In this document: piece by piece, positions 51,311 through 59,589 of the stretch | Position numbering within the stretch: position 1 is the first letter of the stretch | Layout: the number at the start of each line of letters is the position of its first letter | Assembly (NCBI RefSeq): GCF_003917135.1 | Contig: NZ_RPDI01000010.1 | Location: 35,305-99,304 of the forward strand | From: Leucobacter chromiireducens | Lineage (GTDB): Bacteria; Actinomycetota; Actinomycetes; Actinomycetales; Microbacteriaceae | Reading direction: 5' to 3' | DNA: 64,000 nt | The notes under the pieces: generated by a model | Database searches by the model: none | The model's input: only the letters and a program-made list of their open reading frames with translations | Told to the model about the DNA's origin: nothing | Translations under genes and position numbers: made by a program

Positions 51311-53423
51311 CGGCAGCGCCGCTCGACACGAGCTCGCGCGGGTGCTCGGCGCGCTCAGCCCACACCTCGGCTGCCGCCTCGAGCACCGCGCGTGCGCAGC
51401 GGTCGTGCACCCGGAACGGCAGCGAGTTGATGCCCGGCCGGGTGAACGCGCCGCCCGTGAGACCGGCGACGAACGGCCCGAGCGCGAACTGACGCGGCGC
51501 CCCCGGCAGGCTCCCGTCGGGGGCCGCCTCGATCTGCCCGGTCGTCTCGACGGCGCCGCCCCGCGGATCCGGCACCGCGAGTTCGCGCACCCTGCCGCTC
51601 GCCACGAGCTGCCTGAGCAGCGGGTTGTCGCTCACTGCCGCACGCGCTTCGGGGAGCCACGCATCGATCAGGATCGCTGCCGCGGCTTCCGCCCGCGCGC
51701 TCACCGGGGCGCCGGAGGGGGTCACCCCCGTCACCGCGCGGCCGACCGCGCGGAAGAGCCCGGCCTCGGCGTCGGCCTCGAGTTCGACGTCGCCGCCGAG
51801 GAAGCGCACCACGCCGGCCTCGGCGAGCGCGCTGAGCTCCTCGAGCCGGTGCCCTGGCGGGCCGCTCGCGAGGTAGCTGAAGTAGCTCGCCCAGCGGCGC
51901 GGGAGCGCGCGGGTGCGGCTGTGCGCGTTCCAGCGGTCCGGGGCCACCTCGGCGAGTGCGAGGAACGCGTACAGTCCAGTGAGGAAGAGGGCCTGCGTCG
52001 CGCTGTTCTCCGGTTGGGTGCGGAGGCGCAGGTCCTCCGCGATGTGCGCGAGCACGCGCTCGTGCACATCGTCAGCTGCCGCGGTCGGCGCGGCGCGCTG
52101 CAGCTCCTCGGGGAGAAAGCGGAGCGGGTGGTCGAACGCCGCGAGGTCGAAGCGGTCGCGCGGATCTGGCACGGTGGTGCGGATCAGTTCGGCGATGGCC
52201 TCGTCGCGCGTGCCGGGCTCCGGCTCAGCGATGGCCGCGCGCAGCCGCGGCGCGAACACCTCCCAGGTGTCGGTCACTCGCGCGGGGTGGCCGGTGAACA
52301 GTTCGCGGTAGTAGCCGGTGAGCAGTTCGGCTGAGATGAGCGGCCACGCGTCGCGTGCGAAGTCGAGCGGCTCGCTGCGCGACGCGACGGCCGCGTGGAA
52401 CTCCGCGCCGAGGTACTCGAGTCGCACGGCCTCGCCCACCACCTGGCTGGTGATCTTCGATCGGTACGGAACCCCGCGGCGCGACGCGAAGTGCAGCACC
52501 GGCTCGCGTCCGCTCGGCGTGTAGCCGAGCGTCCCGTCGGCGCGCCGCGCGAAGCGGCCCCCGCGCCCCTCGGCGAGGAGCACGCTGAGGTCGATCGCGG
52601 CGAGCCCCATGCCGCGGACGATCACGTCGGCCCCCGCCGAAACCTCGGAGAAATCGACATCTGCGGTGAATGCCGGGGGCACGTACGTGAGGTCGTGCGC
52701 ACGCGCGAATTCGGCGAGCCGGATCGTGTCGGCCGACGGGTCGGTCCCCGCGTGCCCGAGCGCGTAGATCACCAGGTCGGCGAGCAGCGTCCGCCCCGAA
52801 GCCAGCTGCACGGCGTGCCGCGCGCCACCGCCGGTCGCCGCGCCGGCCGCGCCGCCGCGCGCTCCGTCAGCGTCCGCCACCGCCACCGCGGTGTCGGCCA
52901 CCCAGCTCACCCGCACCGTGGACGCCGCGCGGCGGAGCGTCTCCTCGACCGCCCACCCGAGGTAGGCGTTGTTCAGGCGCCGCGTCGGGAACCCGTCGTC
53001 GGCGATCTCGGCGATCTCGCGCCGCAGCAGCTCGTCGGCCCACTCCGGGACCGGGAACCGCCCATCGCGCACCCCGGCCACCCACTCGGCGAGCGAGGGG
53101 CCTGGGGCGACCGGACCGTCGAGCTGGCACGACGGATCCGTGAAGAATGCCACGTCGCGGAGCATCGAGTTGAGCTTCAGCAGGGGCGACTGCTCGCGCC
53201 GCCAGATGCGGCCGCCGCCCGGCCGGTGCGGGTCGACCAGCCGGATGTGGAGCGGCAGCGCCGCGCGGTCGCGGGCGTGGCTCGCGATGATGCGCTCCAG
53301 CAGCATCACGGCGGCCGGGCCGGCCCCGACGCAGACCACCTCGACGGCCTCGCGCTCGGCGTGCGCCTCGATCCCGAGCGCGCGGTCCGTGTGCGCAGCG
53401 CCGCCAGCACTCCCCAGCGTCAT
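51294..53423 (-). CDS. FAD/NAD(P)-binding protein, large, in sulfur-salvage-like operon
   Basis: 709 residues. The N-terminal Rossmann motif VCVGAGPAA (31-38) follows about 25 residues; a long flavoprotein body has RIWRREQSPLLKLNS, VIYALGH, VIVRGMGLAAID and a C-terminal GAFTRPGINSLP. This is the FAD_NAD-binding type related to N-hydroxylase or HpyO-like regulators. It is the last gene of the operon, coupled to binding protein 1 by ATGA. Its reaction is unknown; no such gene belongs to the classical Bacillus yxe/ytm loci. Confidence 0.8.
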   Translation of the reverse strand: MTLGSAGGAAHTDRALGIEAHAEREAVEVVCVGAGPAAVMLLERIIASHARDRAALPLHIRLVDPHRPGGGRIWRREQSPLLKLNSMLRDVAFFTDPSCQLDGPVAPGPSLAEWVAGVRDGRFPVPEWADELLRREIAEIADDGFPTRRLNNAYLGWAVEETLRRAASTVRVSWVADTAVAVADADGARGGAAGAATGGGARHAVQLASGRTLLADLVIYALGHAGTDPSADTIRLAEFARAHDLTYVPPAFTADVDFSEVSAGADVIVRGMGLAAIDLSVLLAEGRGGRFARRADGTLGYTPSGREPVLHFASRRGVPYRSKITSQVVGEAVRLEYLGAEFHAAVASRSEPLDFARDAWPLISAELLTGYYRELFTGHPARVTDTWEVFAPRLRAAIAEPEPGTRDEAIAELIRTTVPDPRDRFDLAAFDHPLRFLPEELQRAAPTAAADDVHERVLAHIAEDLRLRTQPENSATQALFLTGLYAFLALAEVAPDRWNAHSRTRALPRRWASYFSYLASGPPGHRLEELSALAEAGVVRFLGGDVELEADAEAGLFRAVGRAVTGVTPSGAPVSARAEAAAAILIDAWLPEARAAVSDNPLLRQLVASGRVRELAVPDPRGGAVETTGQIEAAPDGSLPGAPRQFALGPFVAGLTGGAFTRPGINSLPFRVHDRCARAVLEAAAEVWAERAEHPRELVSSGAAATSGA

Positions 53424-54442
53424 GGCTTCGGCAGGCCGGGCGGGTTGATCAGCGACTCGGCGATGGCTTCCTCGTCCTGCCCCCAGCGGTCGAGCACCTC
53501 GTCGTAGGTGCCTGACTCGATCAGCGACTGGATGACGAGGCTGACCGGCTCAATGAGCCCGTTGCCCTTCGCGGTGACGGCGCCCACCTCACCGTTCACG
53601 GGGTACGCGCTGTTGAAGCTGCCGACCACGCGCGTCTCGCCGAGCGTGGTCTCGCGGAACTTCGCGAGCGCGTGCGGGTCGATGCTGACGTCTGCGCGGC
53701 CCGAGCTGAGCGCGAGCGAGCCGGCGGCCGAGTCCTCGTAGTACACCGCCTCGCCTGGCGCGATGCCCGCGGCCTCGTTCTGCGCAAACCAGTCGAGCAG
53801 GAACTTCTCCTGGTTCGTTCCGCTGCCGACGATGACGCGGAGACCCGACACATCCTTCGGCTCCGAAATTTCAGATATCTCCGAGGAGGAGGCAACCGAG
53901 AACCCCATCACCGCGTCCCGGTACGTCGCGAAGTCGAAGAGCTCCTTGCGCTCCTCGGTCACCCCGATGTTCGTGAGCGCGAGGTCGTACTTGCCCGACT
54001 CGATGCCGAGCGGCCAGTCCGCCCACGCCACGTTCTCCGGCGTGTACGTGAGCCCGAGCCCCTCGGCGATCAGCGACGCGAAGTCGGCGTCGCTGCCGAT
54101 GATGGTCTGGGCGTCGTCCTCGGCGAAGAACGAGGTGGGCGGCGAACCGGCGCCGCCCAGCGCGATCGTGAGCTTGCCGGCCTGCACGGGGCTGAACCCG
54201 CTCTCCTCGAGCGCGGCGACCGCCTCGGGCACCGGCTCGATGTGCGGGCGGGTGTCGAGGTTGCCGGTGGTGAGGTCGAAGGGCGCCTCGGCCCCCGCGG
54301 TCGACTCGGCGGCGGGCGCTGGGGCGGCCGGGGCGCCGGCGGCGCTGCAGCCGGCGAGCCCGGCGAGCCCGGCGAGCCCGAGTGCGAGGGTGGCCGCCGC
54401 CCCGAGGCGGCGCGCTGGACGGGTGGTCACTGGGGTGGTCAT
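53420..54442 (-). CDS. Amino-acid ABC binding lipoprotein 1
   Basis: 340 residues: lipobox GLAGC with Cys32, Ala/Pro-rich linker and a type II binding fold of the polar amino acid family (SBP_bac_3), with ENVAWADWPLG, VTEERKELFDFAT and GSGTNQEKFLLDWF. Paralogue of the next gene, sharing those blocks and the end NPPGLPKP. Probably the binding protein for an acidic or sulfur amino acid. Confidence 0.9.
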   Translation of the reverse strand: MTTPVTTRPARRLGAAATLALGLAGLAGLAGCSAAGAPAAPAPAAESTAGAEAPFDLTTGNLDTRPHIEPVPEAVAALEESGFSPVQAGKLTIALGGAGSPPTSFFAEDDAQTIIGSDADFASLIAEGLGLTYTPENVAWADWPLGIESGKYDLALTNIGVTEERKELFDFATYRDAVMGFSVASSSEISEISEPKDVSGLRVIVGSGTNQEKFLLDWFAQNEAAGIAPGEAVYYEDSAAGSLALSSGRADVSIDPHALAKFRETTLGETRVVGSFNSAYPVNGEVGAVTAKGNGLIEPVSLVIQSLIESGTYDEVLDRWGQDEEAIAESLINPPGLPKP

Positions 54443-54479
54443 GTGGCTCCTTCAGCTCAGTCGTCGAGTGGTGCGCCCC

Positions 54480-54511
54480 GGCCGGGGCCGCCGCGGAGGA
54501 CGGCCCCGGCC
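54480..54511 (-). terminator. Strong intra-operon hairpin after binding protein 2
   Basis: Perfect 11-bp stem GGCCGGGGCCG / CGGCCCCGGCC with a 10-base loop, in the gap between the two paralogous binding-protein genes. Confidence 0.7.
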
Positions 54512-54527
54512 AGGGGGCAGTGGCGGG

Positions 54528-55547
54528 TTACGGGCGGGGCAGCCCTGGCGGGTTGACGAGCGACTCCGCGACCGCCTCGTCGCTCAGGTCCCACCGCTCG
54601 AGCGCCGTCGCGTAGGTGCCGTCCTCGATGATCGCGTTGAGCACGATCGCGACGGGATCGATGAGGCCGTTGCCCTTCGCGGTGGTCACGCCGATCTGCG
54701 CGTTCTCGGGGAAGCCGCCGTTCAGCGTGCCCACCACCTTCGACTCGCCGCTCACGGCGGCGGCGAACGCAGCGGTGGGGTTCGGGCCGAAGAGCGCGTC
54801 GACGCGGCCCGAGGCGAGCGCGAGCTGCGCCGCTGCGTTGTCGTCGAAGTAGACGGGCTCGCCGGCCGGCAGGCCGTTCTGCTCGTTCTGCGCGAACCAG
54901 TCGAGCAGGATCTTCTCTTGGTTCGTGCCGCTGCCGACGACGACCTTCAGGCCGGCGACGTCCTTCGCCTCGCTGATGGAGTCGATCTCGCTGTCGGCCT
55001 GCACGGAGAACGCGAGCACGTCGTTGCGGTGCGTGGCGAAGTCGAACAGGTCCTTGCGCTCCTCGGTGACGGTCACGTTCGAGACGACCACGTCGTACTT
55101 GCCCGACTCGACGCCGAGCGGCCAGTCGGCCCACGCGACGTTCTCGGGCGCGTACTCGAGCCCGAGCCCATCGGCGACGAGCTGCGCGATGTCGGGCTCG
55201 ATCCCGAGCAGGGTGCGGTTGTCGTCCTCGGCGAGGAAGCCGAGCGGCGGCTCGTACGCGGAGTGCGCGACCGTGAGCTTGCCGGCCTGCACGGGCTCGA
55301 AACCGCTGGCCTTGAGCGCCGCGACGGCCTCGGGAATGGGATCGATGCGCGGCCGCTCGTCGGCGTTCGCGCTCGTGAGGTCGAACGGCGACTCGGCGGC
55401 CACTGAGGTGCCGCCGGCTGGATCGCTGTCGCCGGTGCCCTGCGCGGCGTCCGAGACGACGGCGCTGCACGCGGTCAGCCCGGTCAGCGCGAGCGCGGTG
55501 AGGGCGGAGAGGAGGAGGCCGGCGCGGCGGCGTGAGGTGGAGGGCAT
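54528..55547 (-). CDS. Amino-acid ABC binding lipoprotein 2 (paralogue)
   Basis: 339 residues: lipobox GLTAC with Cys27, then the same type II fold as binding protein 1. Shared blocks: ENVAWADWPLGVESGKYD, VTEERKDLFDFATHR, GSGTNQEKILLDWFAQNE and AKGNGLIDPV, ending NPPGLPRP. Tandem paralogous binding proteins feeding one permease also occur in the Bacillus ytmJK pair. Confidence 0.9.
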   Translation of the reverse strand: MPSTSRRRAGLLLSALTALALTGLTACSAVVSDAAQGTGDSDPAGGTSVAAESPFDLTSANADERPRIDPIPEAVAALKASGFEPVQAGKLTVAHSAYEPPLGFLAEDDNRTLLGIEPDIAQLVADGLGLEYAPENVAWADWPLGVESGKYDVVVSNVTVTEERKDLFDFATHRNDVLAFSVQADSEIDSISEAKDVAGLKVVVGSGTNQEKILLDWFAQNEQNGLPAGEPVYFDDNAAAQLALASGRVDALFGPNPTAAFAAAVSGESKVVGTLNGGFPENAQIGVTTAKGNGLIDPVAIVLNAIIEDGTYATALERWDLSDEAVAESLVNPPGLPRP

Positions 55548-55611
55548 GTGCTGACTTTCAGGTGTGTGATGGAACGGGATGGTGGATGGGTGGTGCGGAA
55601 GTGCGGACGGC

Positions 55612-56541
55612 TCAGATCACCCAGTCGAGGAACTCCTGGGTGCGCGCCTGCTCGGGCGCGCGGAGCACCTGCGACGGCGGGCCGGCCTCGACCACGCGCC
55701 CGGCGTCGAGAAACACGACGTGGTCGGCGATCTCGGCGGCGAAGCCGATCTCGTGCGTCACGATGATGAGCGTGGTGCCGCCGGTCGCGAGATCGCGGAT
55801 CACGCTCAGCACCTCGCCGACGAGTTCGGGATCGAGCGCGCTCGTCGGTTCGTCGAAGAGCAGCACGTCGGGTCGGAGGGCGAGCGCGCGGGCGATGGCG
55901 ACGCGCTGCTGCTGGCCGCCCGAGAGCTGCCGCGGGTAGTGATCGGCCCGATCGGCGAGGCCGACACGGGCGAGCAGCACCCTGGCCTCGGCGATCGCGT
56001 CGGCCCGGCTGAGCCGCTTCAGGCCGATGGGCGCCTCGATGATGTTCTCGAGCGCGGTGAGGTGCGGGAACAGGTTGAAGTTCTGGAACACCATGCCAAC
56101 GCGGGTGCGCCGCTCGAGCACCTGCTTCTCAGGGAGTTCGTGCAGCACCCCGCCGCGGCGCTCGTAGCCGATGTACTCGCCGTCGATGGTGATCGATCCG
56201 GCGTCGATGGTCTCGAGGTGGTTGATCGCGCGCAGCAGGGTGGACTTCCCCGAGCCGGAGGGCCCGAGCAGGGTGATCACCTGGCCGGGCTCCACGCGCA
56301 GCGAGATCCCGTGCAGCACCTCGTGCGGCCCGTAGGACTTGTGCACGTCGGTGATCTCCACGAGCCCGGTGCGCGGGCCGTCGCCTGTGGCGGCTGCGGG
56401 ATCGGGGGTGGCCGGCGCCGCGGCCGGCGCGGCCGGAACCGCGTCGGCCGTGGCCACATCGGCCTGGGACGCATCGGCCGGTGCCGGCGCGTCGGCGAGC
56501 GCGGTGTCTGGCCGGGTGTCGAGCGCGGAGTTGCGTGTCAT
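55612..56541 (-). CDS. Amino-acid ABC ATPase (HisP/GlnQ type)
   Basis: 309 residues. Walker A GPSGSGKST (93-101), LSGGQQQRVAIARALA signature, LLFDEPTSALD Walker B and IIVTHEIGF H-loop. The first 58 residues are a low-complexity Ala/Pro/Asp tract, not found in standard HisP proteins (about 250 residues). Confidence 0.92.
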   Translation of the reverse strand: MTRNSALDTRPDTALADAPAPADASQADVATADAVPAAPAAAPATPDPAAATGDGPRTGLVEITDVHKSYGPHEVLHGISLRVEPGQVITLLGPSGSGKSTLLRAINHLETIDAGSITIDGEYIGYERRGGVLHELPEKQVLERRTRVGMVFQNFNLFPHLTALENIIEAPIGLKRLSRADAIAEARVLLARVGLADRADHYPRQLSGGQQQRVAIARALALRPDVLLFDEPTSALDPELVGEVLSVIRDLATGGTTLIIVTHEIGFAAEIADHVVFLDAGRVVEAGPPSQVLRAPEQARTQEFLDWVI

Positions 56542-56567
56542 GTCTGGCCTCCTTCGGGTGTGTGACG

Positions 56568-57605
56568 TCAGTGCGCGCTCGTGTTGAGCGCTGCGACGGT
56601 GTGTGCGGATAGGGACGTGGTGCGTGCGGGCCCGGGGTCCCCGAGCTGCGCGGGATCACGGTCGCCGCGCCACGCGCGAACGGTGCGGCGGAGACGCTGC
56701 AGCGGCGTTGGCGGCAGCTCGCGCGCGGTGCCGCGGGAGAAGCGGCGCTCGATGTAGTACTGGGCGACGCTCAGCACGGTGGTGAAGATCGTGTACCAGA
56801 CGGCGGCGACGAGCAGCAGCGGCACCACCTGCTGGTTGCGGTTGTAGATCACCTGCACGGTGTAGAACAGCTCGGGGAGCGCGACGATGAAGACCACCGA
56901 CGTGCCCTTCAGGAGCCCGATCACCTCGTTGAACGCGTTCGGCAGGATCGCGCGCGCCGCCTGCGGCAGCACGATCCGGAAGAAGCGCCTGCTGCGCGGG
57001 ATCCCGAGCGCCTTCGCCGCCTCGATCTGCCCCTGGTCGACGGACAGCAGCCCGCCGCGGATGATCTCGGCGGAGTACGCCGCCTGGTGCAGCGAGAGCC
57101 CGAGGATCGCGGCGACGGAGGAGGAGAGGAGGCGCACGGTGTCGAACTCGACGACCCAGAAGTCGTAGCTGAACGGCCACCCGATCCCGAGCGTGGGGAA
57201 GAGGTATCCGAGGTTGAACCAGATGACCAGCTGCACCACGAGCGGCACGGAGCGGAAGAACCAGATGAACCCCCAGGCGAACGAGCTCAGCAGCGCTGAG
57301 CCGGAGAGCCTGGCGAGCGCGAGCACGCCGCCGAGCACGAAGCCGATCACGGCGGACACGGCGGTGAGCCAGAGCGTGAGCCAGAGCCCGCGCAGCACGG
57401 CGTCGTTGAAGAAGTACTCGGCGAACACGGGCCAGCGCCACTGCGGGTTCGAGAAGAACGTCCACACGAGCTGCGCGAGCAGGAAGACGGCGATCGCGCT
57501 GAAGGTCCAGCGCCACCAGTGCCGCAGGGGCACCACGTGCTCGGCGGCGGCGCGCGGTTCGCGATTCACCACCCCGACGGGAGGGGTGTCAGTGACAACG
57601 GTCAT
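56568..57605 (-). CDS. Amino-acid ABC permease (HisM/GlnP type)
   Basis: 345 residues with about five to six helices; the EAA loop IEAAKALGIPRSRRFFRIVLP is typical of polar amino acid permeases, and an N-terminal helix at about 30-50 extends the usual five. The only permease gene, so a homodimer is expected. ATG overlaps the GNAT stop (ATGA). Confidence 0.9.
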   Translation of the reverse strand: MTVVTDTPPVGVVNREPRAAAEHVVPLRHWWRWTFSAIAVFLLAQLVWTFFSNPQWRWPVFAEYFFNDAVLRGLWLTLWLTAVSAVIGFVLGGVLALARLSGSALLSSFAWGFIWFFRSVPLVVQLVIWFNLGYLFPTLGIGWPFSYDFWVVEFDTVRLLSSSVAAILGLSLHQAAYSAEIIRGGLLSVDQGQIEAAKALGIPRSRRFFRIVLPQAARAILPNAFNEVIGLLKGTSVVFIVALPELFYTVQVIYNRNQQVVPLLLVAAVWYTIFTTVLSVAQYYIERRFSRGTARELPPTPLQRLRRTVRAWRGDRDPAQLGDPGPARTTSLSAHTVAALNTSAH

Positions 57606-58150
57606 GCTGGGGTCTCCTCTGTGAGCTGCGCGGGATCGGGGCGCTGCGCCGGGCGGATCCCTGGCGCGAGGTCCTTGGTGAAGGGGTGGACGCCGACCTC
57701 GTCGGCGGGGCGTTCCGGGTCGAACTGCGGCGCGTAGCCGCTGCCGAGGTAGAGCGCGACCGCCTCGGGCTGGCGGGGCCCGGTGGTGAGGAACACGCGC
57801 TCGTAGCCGAGCCGGGCGGCCTCACGCTCGAGCGCTGCGAGCACGCGCTTCGCGAACCCGCGGCCGCGCACGTCGGCGCGCGTCCAGATGCGCTTGAACT
57901 CGGCGGTGCGCTCGTCGTAGCGCATGAACGCGCCGCCGGAGAGCACTTCTCCCCCGGCGAGCAGCACGAGGAACGTGCCGTTCGGCGCGGTGAACGCGGC
58001 CTCGGGGTAGCGGTTCAGCTCGACGGATGCCGGCTCGCCGAACACCTCGACGCCGTAGCGCGCGTCGTACTCGCGCTCGAGGTCGGCGAGGAGGGGCGCC
58101 GCGAGCGGGTCGCCGGGGTGGACGATCCGCACGACGAGCTCGGCGGTCAT
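57602..58150 (-). CDS. GNAT acetyltransferase, YxeL/SnaA-like by context
   Basis: 182 residues from the ATG at 58150 (ATGA with the LLM gene). GNAT core RIWTRADVRGRGFAKRVLAA contains the acetyl-CoA loop (R-x-R-G-F-A). In the Bacillus yxe and ytm loci a GNAT N-acetylates S-(2-succino)cysteine before monooxygenase cleavage, and the same job is inferred here. A longer upstream reading is shadow. Confidence 0.85.
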   Translation of the reverse strand: MTAELVVRIVHPGDPLAAPLLADLEREYDARYGVEVFGEPASVELNRYPEAAFTAPNGTFLVLLAGGEVLSGGAFMRYDERTAEFKRIWTRADVRGRGFAKRVLAALEREAARLGYERVFLTTGPRQPEAVALYLGSGYAPQFDPERPADEVGVHPFTKDLAPGIRPAQRPDPAQLTEETPA

Positions 58151-59589
58151 GCGACGGCCCCGGCTGGTTCGCGGTCGCCGGCGGCCACCGCGTCCTCGCC
58201 GCCCCGCCACGGCACGTGCGGGGGCCGCGGCAGGCCGAGGGTGCGGCGCAGCGTTGGCGTCGCCCCGGTCTCGGGGTCCGTTTCGTAGCTCGTGCGGAAC
58301 ACGCCGCGCTCCTGCAGGAGGGGCACCACGCGGTCGACGAACTCGTCGAGCCCGCCAGGCGTGAGGTGCGGCACGAGCACGAAGCCGTCGGATGCGCGCT
58401 CCTGCACGGCGTGCGCGATGTCGGCGGCGACCGTCTCGGCCGAGCCGACGAAGGTGTGCTGCGCCGTCTCCGCGGCGACGAGCTCCCGCAGGGTGAGGCC
58501 CTCCCGCGCTGCGCGCTCGCGCAGCTGCGCGGCGCGGGCGACCCGGTCGGCCACCTGCGTGGAGACCTGCCCCTGCCGCTGCGCCCCGTCGCTCGGCTCG
58601 GTGTCCGGCAGCGCCCCATCGGGATCGAGGCCGGGCAGCTCGTGCCCCCAGATGGCCTCCACCCAGGCGATCGCGGTCTGCGGGCTGGTCTGCGCGAGCG
58701 AGATGTCGCGTGCGCGTTCGCGGGCGTCGGCGTCGGTGTCGCCGAGGGCGAAGGTCGCGCCAGGCAGAATGAGCAGCGAGTCTTCGCTGCGCCCTACTCC
58801 GGGCAGGCGGCCCTTCACGTCGCGGTAGAAGGCCTGGCCGTCGGCGAAGCTCGTGTGGCGGGAGAAGATGATCTCCGCGTTCGCCGCGGCGAAGTCGCGC
58901 CCGGCTGGCGAGTCGCCAGCCTGCACGATCACGGGGAAGCCCTGCGGGCTCCGCGGCACGGTGCTCGTCGCGGACACGTCGAACTGCGGGCCGCGGTGCT
59001 CGACGCGACGCACCAGCGCGGGATCGAGGAAGCGCCCGCTCGCGCGGTCCGCGATGATCGCGTCGGCGTCCCAGGAGTGCCAGAGCTCCTTCGCGAGCGC
59101 GACGAACTCCTCGGCGCGCGCGTACCGCTCGGCGTACGGCAGGAAGCCGCCGCGGCGGAAGTTGCCGCCGTGGAACGCGTCGGGCGAGGTCACCACGTTC
59201 CAGCCGACGCGGCCCTGCGAGAGGTGGTCGATGGTGGCGAGCTGCCTGGCGAGCTCGTACGGCTCGTTGAACGTGCTCGTGAGCGTGCCAACCACACCGA
59301 TGTGCTCGGTGACCGACGCCATCGCGGTGATCACGGCGAGGGTGGCCGGCCGGCCGGCGACGTCGAGGTCGTGGATCTTGCCGCCGTGCTCGCGCAGGCG
59401 CAGCCCCTCGGCGAGGAACACGTAGTCGAAGAGCCCGCGCTCAGCGGTCTGCGCGAAGTGGCGGAACGAGGCGAAGTCGATCTGGCTGCCCGAGGCGGGG
59501 TCGCTCCACACGGTGGCGCTGTTCACCCCGGGGAAGTGCGCGACGAGGTGGACCTGGCGCTGCGGCCCGGTCGGTGATGCGGCGCTCAT
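58147..59589 (-). CDS. LLM flavin monooxygenase, NtaA/SnaA/DszA (YxeK/YtnJ-like)
   Basis: 480 residues from the ATG at 59589 (ATGA with the previous gene). Family features: PGVNSATVWSDPASGSQIDF, GRVGWNVVTSPDA, PVIVQAGDSPAGRDFAA and a C-terminal EFVDRVVPLLQERG. These FMNH2-dependent enzymes insert oxygen next to S or N; YxeK/YtnJ cleave N-acetyl-2-succinocysteine. NTA, sulfonate or thioether substrates are alternatives. The reductase pair at 61169-62214 would supply reduced flavin. Confidence 0.9.
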   Translation of the reverse strand: MSAASPTGPQRQVHLVAHFPGVNSATVWSDPASGSQIDFASFRHFAQTAERGLFDYVFLAEGLRLREHGGKIHDLDVAGRPATLAVITAMASVTEHIGVVGTLTSTFNEPYELARQLATIDHLSQGRVGWNVVTSPDAFHGGNFRRGGFLPYAERYARAEEFVALAKELWHSWDADAIIADRASGRFLDPALVRRVEHRGPQFDVSATSTVPRSPQGFPVIVQAGDSPAGRDFAAANAEIIFSRHTSFADGQAFYRDVKGRLPGVGRSEDSLLILPGATFALGDTDADARERARDISLAQTSPQTAIAWVEAIWGHELPGLDPDGALPDTEPSDGAQRQGQVSTQVADRVARAAQLRERAAREGLTLRELVAAETAQHTFVGSAETVAADIAHAVQERASDGFVLVPHLTPGGLDEFVDRVVPLLQERGVFRTSYETDPETGATPTLRRTLGLPRPPHVPWRGGEDAVAAGDREPAGAVA

